The notes beneath the pieces are model-generated. The model was not told where the DNA came from and did no database searches. It was given only the letters and a program-made list of their open reading frames with translations. A stretch of 64,000 nt of DNA from Microcaldota archaeon (lineage in GTDB: Archaea > Micrarchaeota > Micrarchaeia > Norongarragalinales > SBBD01): contig JACRGC010000011.1 in the NCBI GenBank assembly GCA_016212475.1, positions 16,255-80,254 on the forward strand. The letters run 5' to 3'. Shown here in pieces: positions 50,794-59,193 of this stretch. The first letter of the stretch is position 1. Every line of letters starts with the position of its first letter. The position numbers and the translations under genes were made by a program.

Positions 50794-51345
50794 ATGGATT
50801 CGCTATTCCACTTCGTATTTTCAATAATTGCAGCATTTGCACTTGATTTGCATAAAAAGCATAAGCTAGAATTCGTGATATTTGCCGCAATGTTTGCAGT
50901 TGCAATTGATTTTGACCATTTCCTCTTTTTGGATCCAAATTACATCAAGCCCTTGCACAATCTTTTCGTTGCCGTTTTGCTCCCCTTGGTTTTGTTCTAT
51001 TTGGCTTACAGGTTTGAGAGAAACAAGCGCCCAAGGACAACCGAACTCCAAAAATTCGCATTGGTTTTGATGGCGATGTTGACCGGCCATCTGGTTGCAG
51101 ATATGTTTTATGGCGACATTAAGCTGTTTTACCCGCTTTCAACTTCAAGCTCATCATTCATGGATTTGCCGCTTCCAACTGCTCCTGAAAAATATGATTT
51201 CATATCAACGCAAGGGGTTGCAATGCTATTTTACAGCATAATTTTGCTATTCATCTATTTTGCGGAAGATTTCATCAAATGGCACGAGGAAAAGCATGAG
51301 AGTGTTGGCAAAAGCATAAGGGATGTTGTCAAGGATTTGGTTTGA
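50794..51345 (+). CDS. Membrane-bound metal-dependent hydrolase-like protein (YdjM/DUF457-like)
   Basis: 183 residues from ATG 50794, four to five helices. FAVAIDFDHFLFLDPNYIKP then LHNLFVAV and LTGHLVADMFYGDIKLFYPL give the D-x-D-H, H and H-x3-D residues of this family. No activity has been shown for most members. The TTG three codons earlier is less likely. It may be co-transcribed with the YrdC gene. Confidence 0.75.
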   Translation: MDSLFHFVFSIIAAFALDLHKKHKLEFVIFAAMFAVAIDFDHFLFLDPNYIKPLHNLFVAVLLPLVLFYLAYRFERNKRPRTTELQKFALVLMAMLTGHLVADMFYGDIKLFYPLSTSSSSFMDLPLPTAPEKYDFISTQGVAMLFYSIILLFIYFAEDFIKWHEEKHESVGKSIRDVVKDLV

Positions 51346-51369
51346 ATTAGATTGAAAAAGTTGGGAATA

Positions 51370-51990
51370 ATGGATCAAAAACTAAACCGCCTAAAAATTA
51401 CAGCTGATTTGGATGAAAACATAAATTATTTCATCCAATCCCTCAAAAAGGGGAAAGTAATCATTGCCCCAACTGAAACCTGCTACGCTTTGGTTTGCGA
51501 TGCATCCAATGAAAGGGCAGTTGATTTGATTTTCAAACTTAAGGGAAGGGATGCAACAAAGGGAATTTCTATTTTTTGCGAAAATGACAAGATGGCTGCA
51601 AAATATGCGGTTGTTGGCAAAACAGCTTCAAAACTGATCAATAAATACCTTCCTGGGCCGCTTACATTGATATTGAAAAAGCGCTCGCCTTTCAATTTGG
51701 CTAAAAATCTCTCAAAAACCAATACCATTGCAATTAGGATTTCCTCAAACAAGTTCATTGCAAAACTAATCAAAGCGTATGGAAAACCCCTCACTGCAAC
51801 GAGCGCAAATCTTTCTGGAAAGCCGGAAATTTATTCCGGAAAGGAGGCATTGAAAATTTTTGGGAATAAGAAAGGCGTTTTGATTGGTGATGCCGGAATG
51901 ATTGCAAAAACTCCGCCAACAACAATTGTTGACTGCTCAAACTATAAAATTAGGATTCTAAGGGTTGGGAAATTGAAAATTAGGGATTGA
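51370..51990 (+). CDS. L-threonylcarbamoyladenylate synthase, YrdC-type
   Basis: 206 residues, short YrdC form lacking the Sua5 domain. KKGKVIIAPTETCYALVCDA near residue 30, LKGRDATKGISIFCENDKMA and ALRISSNKF-type motif IAIRISSNKFIAKLIKAYGK, then PLTATSANLSGKPEI. First step of t6A37 tRNA modification. Starts at the ATG 6 codons after the TTG of the track. Confidence 0.9.
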   Translation: MDQKLNRLKITADLDENINYFIQSLKKGKVIIAPTETCYALVCDASNERAVDLIFKLKGRDATKGISIFCENDKMAAKYAVVGKTASKLINKYLPGPLTLILKKRSPFNLAKNLSKTNTIAIRISSNKFIAKLIKAYGKPLTATSANLSGKPEIYSGKEALKIFGNKKGVLIGDAGMIAKTPPTTIVDCSNYKIRILRVGKLKIRD

Positions 51991-52050
51991 TTAATTGGTT
52001 GAATTTTAACTCAAGTAACCGCAACGCATATAAATTTGCTTAATTATCAA

Positions 52051-53868
52051 ATGCCTTTGACTAATATGCAAAAAATCTCTTCACTGCTAGGTTCGCAGAT
52101 GCGTGCTAAGCTTTTGCAGCTTCTTTTTTCATTCCCCAAAACGGAATGGGGAGTTAGTGAATTGGCAAGGGATGCAGAAATTGACGTTGGTGGGGCGCAT
52201 AGGGAGCTTGCCAACTTGGCTGAAATTGGAATCGTGCAAATCAAGACAAAGGGCGGATCCCAAAAATACCAACTGGATGAAAAATCAGAGATGTTTGAAG
52301 GATTGAAAGCGCTTTTTTCAAAAAAATCCAAAAAAGGCTATTTCATTCTTGAGGAAATGCCGGTTTGCTATCCGCTAATCACTTGCACCTACATGAACAT
52401 CCACAACCTCAACTCCTTCCTGGAGGGCCGTAATATCAAAACCCGCCTGAGCAGCACCCTTATTATTTTCGAATCGGAAATGGCAAAGCTTGCTTTCAAG
52501 GAAGAAGAATTCTCAGCGCTTTCTGTGGAGGTAGTTGAAAAAATATTTGCCGATCCCGAATGGGGGCTAATTGACACGAAAGAAATCCTTCGGCTCAGTA
52601 CGGGCCTTATGCAGCTTGCGGATAAAATAGAAAGTCAGGATTACCAAACATCCTCAAGAAATGAATTGCTCGCGTATTTCAAGGATTACTTTTCTGCATA
52701 TGAAAAAACACATGTGCCGGGCTGGGTTCAAAATGCAAGCGATATGCATGAGATGCTTTTTTCGAATAAACTGCTTGCAATTCTTAAATCCAAGGCAACA
52801 AGTTCAAAAAGTTCGCTCAAGCCATCCAATGCATTTAGCACGCTAACAACTCCATTGCAGGAGAGTTTTATGCAAAAAGAGCATGAGGCTCTTTTGCAAA
52901 TCCTTTTGGAAATAGAAAATGACCAGAAGCTTTTAGATCTCTTCAAGACCATGGAAGTTAGGCATCTTCTAAACGAGTTAGACAATCGAAAAATAGGAGC
53001 AAAGATGAAGGAGCATGCTAGATTGTTTGGCTGGTTAGGGTACGGATACATTGGACCGAATTGGGATGAGGGTTATTTTCTTGAGCTTCTTTGCAGCCTT
53101 GTTCGGCAGGGCGCAAAAGCACAAAAATTGTTAGATGAAATTGAAGAAAAGAAAAGGAAGCTGGCAATTGATCAGAAAGAATTTGCCAAAGAATTGCAAC
53201 TTACAGAATATGAGCAAAAACTCTTCGAAGTCGCACGCGGCTTTGTTTTTGCCAAGGGTTTTAGGAAAGATTCCATGTTCAAATATTATTCAAGGGTCGA
53301 ACCACTTTATGCGATGATTGCAGGGCTTAGATACGCACCGGTTTCCGATTTTAGGTTCTGCTACCCTCACGAGGCGGATCAATTTGCTTCAGGAAAACTG
53401 GATATTTCAGTTCTTCGGAACAGGAGGGAATTTAGCATCTGTGAATCCAGGGGAAAATACTCGGAGGATTTCTACCTTGAAGGCCAAAAAGCAAGGGACT
53501 GGCTCTTGAAATTGGAAGTTAGGAAGGAAACTGCAGATTCCTCCGGTTTGCTTGAAGGCACTTGCGCATCCCCCGGAAGGGTTAGCGGAATTGTTAGAAT
53601 TGTGAATGTTGCAAAGGATATGGTAAAAATTAGCAAGGGCGAAATATTGGTTTCCATTTCAACCAATCCGGATCTTGTTCCTGCAATGAAAAAGGCAGCT
53701 GCAATTGTAACGGATATGGGCGGAATTACTTCCCATGCGGCAATTGTATCGCGGGAATTGAATGTGCCATGCGTTGTTGGAACTAAAATTGCGACCAAAA
53801 CCTTAAAGGACGGCTACCTTGTCGATGTCGACGCAACGCATGGAAGGGTTAGGATAATTAGGAAATGA
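52051..53868 (+). CDS. Winged-helix protein fused to a PEP-utilising phospho-histidine domain
   Basis: 605 residues. Residues about 1-85 form a winged helix (EWGVSELARDAEIDVGGAHR then ELANLAEIGIVQIKTKGGSQ). A long helical middle (90-510) lacks an ATP-grasp site. From about 515 the swivelling domain of PEP synthase/PPDK is complete: LEGTCASPGRVSGIVRIVNV, then the phosphorylated His in MGGITSHAAIVSRELNVPCV. Such domains carry phosphate between sites, so lacking the ATP-binding partner is odd. TATAAAT box near 52029. May be a regulator, inferred. Confidence 0.75.
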   Translation: MPLTNMQKISSLLGSQMRAKLLQLLFSFPKTEWGVSELARDAEIDVGGAHRELANLAEIGIVQIKTKGGSQKYQLDEKSEMFEGLKALFSKKSKKGYFILEEMPVCYPLITCTYMNIHNLNSFLEGRNIKTRLSSTLIIFESEMAKLAFKEEEFSALSVEVVEKIFADPEWGLIDTKEILRLSTGLMQLADKIESQDYQTSSRNELLAYFKDYFSAYEKTHVPGWVQNASDMHEMLFSNKLLAILKSKATSSKSSLKPSNAFSTLTTPLQESFMQKEHEALLQILLEIENDQKLLDLFKTMEVRHLLNELDNRKIGAKMKEHARLFGWLGYGYIGPNWDEGYFLELLCSLVRQGAKAQKLLDEIEEKKRKLAIDQKEFAKELQLTEYEQKLFEVARGFVFAKGFRKDSMFKYYSRVEPLYAMIAGLRYAPVSDFRFCYPHEADQFASGKLDISVLRNRREFSICESRGKYSEDFYLEGQKARDWLLKLEVRKETADSSGLLEGTCASPGRVSGIVRIVNVAKDMVKISKGEILVSISTNPDLVPAMKKAAAIVTDMGGITSHAAIVSRELNVPCVVGTKIATKTLKDGYLVDVDATHGRVRIIRK

Positions 53869-53928
53869 AATTTTTCCAATTTGGATGATTGAAATGCCCA
53901 AAATGCTAAATTTGAAAACAATTGCCCC

Positions 53929-54012
53929 TTATTTTCCAATTTTTCTGACTATTCCATTATTTGCATCAACTTCGATCAGATCGCCAGTTTTGATCATCGC
54001 CGTAGCATTCCG
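53929..54012 (-). pseudogene. Tail-end remnant of a second PEP-utilising gene
   Basis: On the minus strand the frame reads ATAMIKTGDLIEVDANNGIV then RKIGK and TAA. This matches the last 22 residues of the gene at 55492 (VIKTGDLIEVDANKGIV, RKLKK). It sits just beyond the stop of the DUF4143 ATPase. The rest of the copy is gone. Alignment by eye is unambiguous at this length. Confidence 0.75.
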
Positions 54013-54021
54013 ACAACTTCC

Positions 54022-55302
54022 TTATCCTTTTTCCTCCAAAAGCCATTTCCATAACGGAACATAGATTATTCCGTCCTTTGTTTGCTCAAGATCCTTTGTT
54101 ATTATCAACAAGTCGCTTTTCGGGTATTCCTTCTTGAACTCGTTTAATGACTGAATTTCTCGATCGCCAATGTTTTGTCCATAGGAGACATTCATTGCCA
54201 AAAGGCCCTTTTCCTTCACAATAAAATCAACTTCTTTCAATCCTTTCCAATAATGAATATCCTTTCCAAGGGTTCTAAGGTGCAAATAAACCAGATTTTC
54301 AGCCAATCTGCCACTATCCTGCGTATTGCTCTTTGCAACTGCATTCCTCAACCCCGAATCTACCGCATAAAGTTTCCTGTTCCGTGCCATTACTTCCTTT
54401 AATGAGTAAGAAAAGTATTGGAGCTGGAAGAGCAGATATGCCTGCTCCATGAATGTCGCATATTCCTGCGCTGTGCCAAGTGAAATTTTTAGGCTCTTTC
54501 GCAATGTATTGTAGCTGAACTCCTTGGAAATATTGGTCATTCCAAAAACTGCCGCCCGTTTTAAGGAGAGCACATCCCGAACCTTGAATCTTTCCAATAT
54601 ATCTCGAGCAATTATGCTTTCAAAATACTGCTCCAACGTCTTGGTTTTTGCTTCACTATCTGATTTCAAGGCAATTTCGGGAAACCCGCCAAATTCGAAA
54701 TATTCGTTCAGATGATATTTGATTTTACGCTCATCCTCCTTCAAGGCTTTTATTGGCAGTTCAAAACCTCGAAAATCCAAAAATTCCCTAAATGAAAGGG
54801 GGAAAACCTCAAAATTTACGAATCTGCCTGTAAGTAATGATGAGAACTCCGAACTAAGAAGCTTGGATGAAGATCCGCTTATTACAAATTTAACATTTTC
54901 CTTCTTATCGTAATATGAACGAACCCATTTCTCCCAGCCTTCGACATTTTGAATTTCATCGAGAAATAAGTATGCTTTCTTGTCGGGGTTAATCTTTTCC
55001 CGGTAGGCATCATAAATCTGCTCAAGAAAGTCAGTAGAAAGGAATGGAAGAAATGAAGGTTCCTCAAAATTAACGTATAAAACCTGTTGAATTTTCTCTT
55101 TTCTTGCTATCCGATCCATCAATTGATACATTATTGTCGATTTCCCTGCCCGCCTAGGCCCGGAAATTGTTATTATTTCCCTCTCTTTTAGGAATTTTTC
55201 TATTTTTTCAGTATAGTGCCGGTTCTTGCCGACCTGCTTTCCAATATCCCTATTCCAAAAGTTCCACTCTTCAAGTACGGATATTATTTGTTCCTTTTCC
55301 AT
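54022..55302 (-). CDS. AAA-type ATPase with DUF4143 domain
   Basis: 426 residues. Walker A ISGPRRAGKSTIMYQLMDRI near residue 43 and Walker B KKAYLFLDEIQNVEGWEKWV near 113; VKFVISGSSSKLLSSEFSSL is the sensor region. The C-terminus (SLGTAQEYATFMEQAYLLFQ; YAVDSGLRNAVA; NLVYLHLRTLGKDIHYWK) is DUF4143, nuclease-like. These proteins spread widely in archaea and are often lost or gained. It lies between a PEP-domain remnant and a full copy, which suggests insertion. Confidence 0.9.
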   Translation of the reverse strand: MEKEQIISVLEEWNFWNRDIGKQVGKNRHYTEKIEKFLKEREIITISGPRRAGKSTIMYQLMDRIARKEKIQQVLYVNFEEPSFLPFLSTDFLEQIYDAYREKINPDKKAYLFLDEIQNVEGWEKWVRSYYDKKENVKFVISGSSSKLLSSEFSSLLTGRFVNFEVFPLSFREFLDFRGFELPIKALKEDERKIKYHLNEYFEFGGFPEIALKSDSEAKTKTLEQYFESIIARDILERFKVRDVLSLKRAAVFGMTNISKEFSYNTLRKSLKISLGTAQEYATFMEQAYLLFQLQYFSYSLKEVMARNRKLYAVDSGLRNAVAKSNTQDSGRLAENLVYLHLRTLGKDIHYWKGLKEVDFIVKEKGLLAMNVSYGQNIGDREIQSLNEFKKEYPKSDLLIITKDLEQTKDGIIYVPLWKWLLEEKG

Positions 55303-55491
55303 GGATAATTAGTATTTGAGGTTGTTTATATAGGTTTTCATTATGATGGTAACTTTAGGAGAATAATGTGCCTTTTCAAAATAAGTTTTAACGCCTTGGC
55401 CGAGCAGGGGGGCCTCAAGCACTGCGCCTTGGAAGAGTTCACTCTCAACTGTTGCTGAATAGCTACGGATTGGTTGCTGATTGGTAACATA
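55303..55491. other. Intergenic region with GC-rich island
   Basis: Bases 55391-55480 are much richer in G+C than the flanks (GGCCGAGCAGGGGGGCC; AGAGTTCACTCT) and hold two GTTGCTGA copies 23 bp apart. No protein ORF. It resembles neither a full tRNA nor a C/D sRNA. Could be remnant DNA or a structured RNA. Confidence 0.35.
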
Positions 55492-56964
55492 TCATTTCTT
55501 CAACTTTCGGACAATTCCCTTGTTTGCATCCACTTCGATCAGATCTCCGGTTTTAATTACACGTGTGCCAATTTTTGTGCCAACAACGCAAGGAATCCCT
55601 AGCTCCCGTGAAATTATTGCAGCATGGCAGGTTATCCCACCTTCATCAGTTATTATAGCGCCTGCCTTTTTCATCACAACAACATAGTCTGGGGTGGTTT
55701 GCGGAACTACTAGTATTTCGCCTTTTTTCATTGCTATTGCTTCTTGCGGCGTAAAACAAACAAACGCAGTTCCAACTGCAAACCCCTTGCTTCCAATTGC
55801 ACCTGAAAATTGCCTTATTGACGCATCTGTTTTAGGGACGAGATTATGGACAATTCTTTGCAATGCATCTCCAGTTATGATAAGTTCATCCGTTTCGGTT
55901 TTTATGTATCCAAAAGCTTTTTCGCGATCTTTTATCTGGGCTTTGCTTGGTATTTTGCCTCCTTGCAACCCCCCAAGTATTTCACGATCTGAAAGCCAAA
56001 TTATTTCTTCATATGAGAGCTCCAATTGTTTGGCTGCTTTATTTAGCGCGCTTCTAGCTGCAAAAAAACCAATATCGGAAGATTCGGCGCAGTATTGCCT
56101 CCAATAAGCAATCTCATTTTGCCAATTTATCAGCCATTCAAGTTTTTTTGGCAATTCTTTTTGTTTGTGTTCTTTTTTTACAGCTTGCGGCATTTCCTTA
56201 ATTTGAGAGAATAATCTAACAGCTGAAAGCGGATCGCCCCAGCAATGATGTGTGCCAACCCATTCAAATTCTTCAATATGGGCAAGAATCCGCCTAGCCA
56301 TTTCGGCATGGCTTTTTGAAATTAATTCAATTGCCTCCTCGGGTTTTTCATCCATCAAATGCATTAAACCAGAATCCTTGATGTAATCTGCAAATTCTCT
56401 AGCCTCTCTTTCCTGAACCATTAAAGGGGTAAGTTTTTTTGGTTCATAATGCGAAACCAGATCTATTTGATTAAACCCTGATTTTTCAAGTTCTCGATGG
56501 AAAACTTTATCCAAACCAGCAGTCAATGGAAATAAATATTGCCAGGGGGTTGCCAACTCATTTGCAGAATCAAAAAAGGAACTAAGAATATTTTTCAAAG
56601 GGAGCGGACTGGATTTTAAGGAATAGGAAAGTTCCAGATGCCGCCTAGTTATTTTTTCAGCAACCACTGCGAATTTATCAAACAAATCCGAATCCATGCT
56701 CTCTGCTGCTTTTTTAGCCAAGTTGACAATAAAGTCATATTCGTTTTTTAGGGTAAAATGATGGCCATCTGCAAGTAACACATAACCAGTTGCTTGAGGC
56801 GCCCCAAGTTCGGAATAGGAAGCATGTTTTCCCCATATTGACCACGTAGCTGCGGATAAAGTTGGCTGTGTCCATTTTCCCCAATGGTGCCAATTAAGCT
56901 TATTATTTGCTAGTTCAAGAATTTGCCCGGAATTATAATTCATACGCCCACTAGAAAAAGTCAT
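55492..56964 (-). CDS. PEP-utilising mobile-domain protein without ATP-grasp domain
   Basis: 490 residues. The first 380 are helical with a rifampin-phosphotransferase-like pattern (AAKQLELSYEEIIWLSDREI; AQIKDREKAFGYIK). The last 90 form the swivelling phospho-histidine domain: KGEILVVPQTTPDYVVVMKK, then EGGITCHAAIISRELGIPCV. No ATP-grasp or PEP-binding TIM barrel is present. Substrate unknown. Lies 27 bp downstream of csl4 on the same strand. Met8 (56943) is an alternative start. Confidence 0.8.
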   Translation of the reverse strand: MTFSSGRMNYNSGQILELANNKLNWHHWGKWTQPTLSAATWSIWGKHASYSELGAPQATGYVLLADGHHFTLKNEYDFIVNLAKKAAESMDSDLFDKFAVVAEKITRRHLELSYSLKSSPLPLKNILSSFFDSANELATPWQYLFPLTAGLDKVFHRELEKSGFNQIDLVSHYEPKKLTPLMVQEREAREFADYIKDSGLMHLMDEKPEEAIELISKSHAEMARRILAHIEEFEWVGTHHCWGDPLSAVRLFSQIKEMPQAVKKEHKQKELPKKLEWLINWQNEIAYWRQYCAESSDIGFFAARSALNKAAKQLELSYEEIIWLSDREILGGLQGGKIPSKAQIKDREKAFGYIKTETDELIITGDALQRIVHNLVPKTDASIRQFSGAIGSKGFAVGTAFVCFTPQEAIAMKKGEILVVPQTTPDYVVVMKKAGAIITDEGGITCHAAIISRELGIPCVVGTKIGTRVIKTGDLIEVDANKGIVRKLKK

Positions 56965-56991
56965 TTAATTGCTAAACTAGATCCAACTTTT

Positions 56992-57537
56992 TTAAGGTGT
57001 TGCCAATTTCCTGCTTTCCTTGTTTCCGCACTCCTGGCAAACAAGCAGCCGGCCCCTTTGGGAAAGGACGTCCCTGCACCTCGAGCATCTGGCGCGCACA
57101 ACCCCCAAATTTTCCTCGGAAATTGTGATGTATGTGCCAAGCGGGGTGATTTCAATTATTCTTCCTTTGACAATATCGCCCATTTTAAGGAATTCGCGGA
57201 AATTTTTAATGAAGCCTCCGCCACGGTTGATTTCCGTTATTCTTAAGTATGCATAAGTGCTTCCTATCGCCTTGCGCTCCAAGGAGTTATCGGCGCTTTG
57301 GATTAAAATCAGGGAAACCGAATCATAAAGATCCTCAACCCGCCCATAGACAATATCGCCTTCCTTTAGCATTCTTGCAAATTTGCTGGTTACTACCTGG
57401 ACTTGCTTGTTTACAAGTTTCTTTTCGCCAAGAACCATGGAATAAACATTTCCATTTTCAGCAAAAGTCTTCTCATTCCCAAAAAACTCCTCTTCCATCC
57501 CAAGCGACTCGCCCGGAACTACAATTTCCCTAGACAT
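56992..57537 (-). CDS. csl4: Exosome RNA-binding subunit Csl4
   Basis: 181 residues. N-terminal VPGESLGMEEEFFGNEKTFA, S1 domain with EGDIVYGRVEDLYDSVSLIL and MGDIVKGRIIEITPLGTYIT, and a C-terminal zinc ribbon with VRARCSRCRDVLSQ and LVCQECGNKE (two CxxC pairs). Caps the archaeal exosome and selects substrates for 3'-5' decay. Its stop is 27 bp before the PEP-domain gene. Confidence 0.94.
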   Translation of the reverse strand: MSREIVVPGESLGMEEEFFGNEKTFAENGNVYSMVLGEKKLVNKQVQVVTSKFARMLKEGDIVYGRVEDLYDSVSLILIQSADNSLERKAIGSTYAYLRITEINRGGGFIKNFREFLKMGDIVKGRIIEITPLGTYITISEENLGVVRARCSRCRDVLSQRGRLLVCQECGNKESRKLATP

Positions 57538-57690
57538 ATGTTTGATTCACCAATTGACATTGTTTATAGCCGTGAACAATTTTAAATGGCTGTTTTTTGG
57601 GGTTTTGAATAAGAATGCCAAATTGCAAAACGGTTTTTGAAGACTTGATTGGCTTTATTTAGGGTTTAGAGCTGCGCACGTTTTGGAAAG

Positions 57691-57761
57691 TTTTATATAT
57701 TAGGTATGCGTTGTATTCTTTGTTGAATTTAGCATAAAAGTATGCTAAGTATGCGTTGTAT
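57691..57761 (+). promoter_or_regulatory. Promoter with direct and inverted repeats
   Basis: TTTATATATTA at about 57692-57702 is a TATA box. GTATGCGTTGTAT occurs twice (57704-57716 and 57749-57761, 45 bp apart). Between them AGCATA-AAAG-TATGCT (57731-57746) is an inverted repeat. The array ends 11 bp before the gene at 57773, probably its own operator. Confidence 0.55.
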
Positions 57762-57772
57762 GCGGTGATTTT

Positions 57773-58051
57773 ATGGATGTGACGTTTAGGAAAATAGATG
57801 GGAACAGTTTTAGGAAATTCAAGGCAAGGTGCGCAGAACTTGGGATTTCAATGGGCGATGGGTTCAATGAGGCAGTTTCCAGCTGGATGGGCGAAAAAAT
57901 CATTTCAACGCATATTCCAGCAAGGCAAAAGCAGGATATCCATACGCTTACGGACCTTGGATCCCATATCCATATGCTTAGCCAAAACAAGGAATTTGGG
58001 GGAATTGGAAAAGTTTTTAAAAAAACCAAGGAAGCCAAAAGGAGGCGTTAA
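57773..58051 (+). CDS. Small basic protein, possibly ribbon-helix-helix
   Basis: 92 residues. MDVTFRKIDGNSFRKFKARC then AELGISMGDGFNEAVSSWMG looks like the strand-helix-helix of CopG/RHH proteins, and the C-terminus is strongly basic (KKTKEAKRRR). Repeats upstream fit an autoregulated DNA-binding protein. No toxin gene follows, so a classic TA pair is not supported. Confidence 0.5.
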   Translation: MDVTFRKIDGNSFRKFKARCAELGISMGDGFNEAVSSWMGEKIISTHIPARQKQDIHTLTDLGSHIHMLSQNKEFGGIGKVFKKTKEAKRRR

Positions 58052-58117
58052 GAGCGCATCCAATTGCCATCAATCAGAATCAATATTAAGGCGCAATTCT
58101 TTATAGATTTGATAATT

Positions 58118-58834
58118 ATGTCATCCAGATTGATATTTTTGTTTCTGGTCCTTTTGGTCATGCTGGTTTTTACCTATGATTTATACAGCTATGGAATAGA
58201 GCTCAAGAAAACGCCGCTTCTTATCACAAACCCTTCGCTTGTCATCCAAGCGCATTTGAAAATCAACTCGGATAAGGGCTTTGTCGAGGCAAATTGCCCG
58301 GATATTTCAAAATTCAACGCAAACAGCCCGTACAATGATTATGCGGAAATCCCAAAGGAAGCTTGGGATAAATGCATATCCGAGCTCGCCCCTAATGCGT
58401 ACGTCAAGGATTCATGCCTCGAGGGCGAAATTGGCGCCCAGGAGCTTTTGACTGAAATCAATTCGCAAAACGAGCTCGTTTTGGGATTGCAAAAATACGG
58501 AGTGAGGTTCACGCCTCTTCCGGCATACAGGCAAATGGAGCAATTTGCGGACACAAACCCCTGCATAAGGGCAGTGAAAAGCTTTTCGGATGGGAATAGT
58601 TTGGCTCTTGACCTTTCCGGATCCAAACTATTGCATCTAAGTAGGTTTTCCGAAGGGGTAACCGAACTTACAAATGAAAACCTTTTAAGAATTACGGGAG
58701 GCACAGTAGCCCCGGAGGATGCATTCAAGGATTATAGGCTTTCGACTTTCATTGCACTTTCCGGAATCTTCATTTTCATAATTTTGCTATACTCGGTTTA
58801 TATGCAATTGACAAGCAAAAATTCCGAAGAATAG
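58118..58834 (+). CDS. Membrane protein with external Cys-containing domain
   Basis: 238 residues from ATG 58118. N-terminal helix (RLIFLFLVLLVMLVFTYDLY) and C-terminal helix (TFIALSGIFIFIILLYSVYM) anchor an external domain of about 170 residues. Four Cys lie in it (NCPDIS, WDKCIS, DSCLEG, NPCIRA), likely as disulfides. CTTTATAG box about 25-30 bp upstream. No family recognised. First of three clustered membrane genes. Confidence 0.6.
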   Translation: MSSRLIFLFLVLLVMLVFTYDLYSYGIELKKTPLLITNPSLVIQAHLKINSDKGFVEANCPDISKFNANSPYNDYAEIPKEAWDKCISELAPNAYVKDSCLEGEIGAQELLTEINSQNELVLGLQKYGVRFTPLPAYRQMEQFADTNPCIRAVKSFSDGNSLALDLSGSKLLHLSRFSEGVTELTNENLLRITGGTVAPEDAFKDYRLSTFIALSGIFIFIILLYSVYMQLTSKNSEE

Positions 58835-58879
58835 ATTTATAAGCGGGTTTTGGATAACTGATTCGATAGGTGATTTTGG

Positions 58880-59173
58880 ATGGATAGGATTTTTGGCACC
58901 TGGTACGACAACAGGTTTGCGGATGCGGGCATCAAGACGTTTTTGTTTTTGATTGTTGTTTACGTACTTGTCATTGTTTACAACATACTCGGAGGAACCC
59001 CAAGGATGCAATGGTATGATTTTGTCAAGGAAGCGGTTATACTCGTAACAATTGTTGCATTCTTTTCCTTCTATTATGCAAACGGCGCGCACCGGAAGTA
59101 TAGGCAGCACGTTGCACTCAGGGCACAGCATATTTCAAGGAACTTGAAGAATAAGCCAAAATCAAAACGCTAA
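58880..59173 (+). CDS. Small two-helix membrane protein
   Basis: 97 residues. Helices at about 19-38 (KTFLFLIVVYVLVIVYNILG) and 48-68 (KEAVILVTIVAFFSFYYANG), then a basic tail (RKYRQHVALR; NKPKSKR). AGGTGATTTTGG lies before the ATG. Unknown family. Followed after 20 bp by a third membrane gene. Confidence 0.6.
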   Translation: MDRIFGTWYDNRFADAGIKTFLFLIVVYVLVIVYNILGGTPRMQWYDFVKEAVILVTIVAFFSFYYANGAHRKYRQHVALRAQHISRNLKNKPKSKR

Positions 59174-59193
59174 AAAATTGAAGGTGAACAAGC

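Noticed and set aside
55388-55460. Possible tRNA-Leu/Ser-like segment (GGCCGAGC)
   Set aside because: There is no GTTCRAN T-arm with a 5-bp stem and no acceptor pairing.
55441-55480. Two CTGA copies as D/D' boxes
   Set aside because: The 18-nt gap leaves no room for a C' box plus 12 nt, and no C box precedes them.
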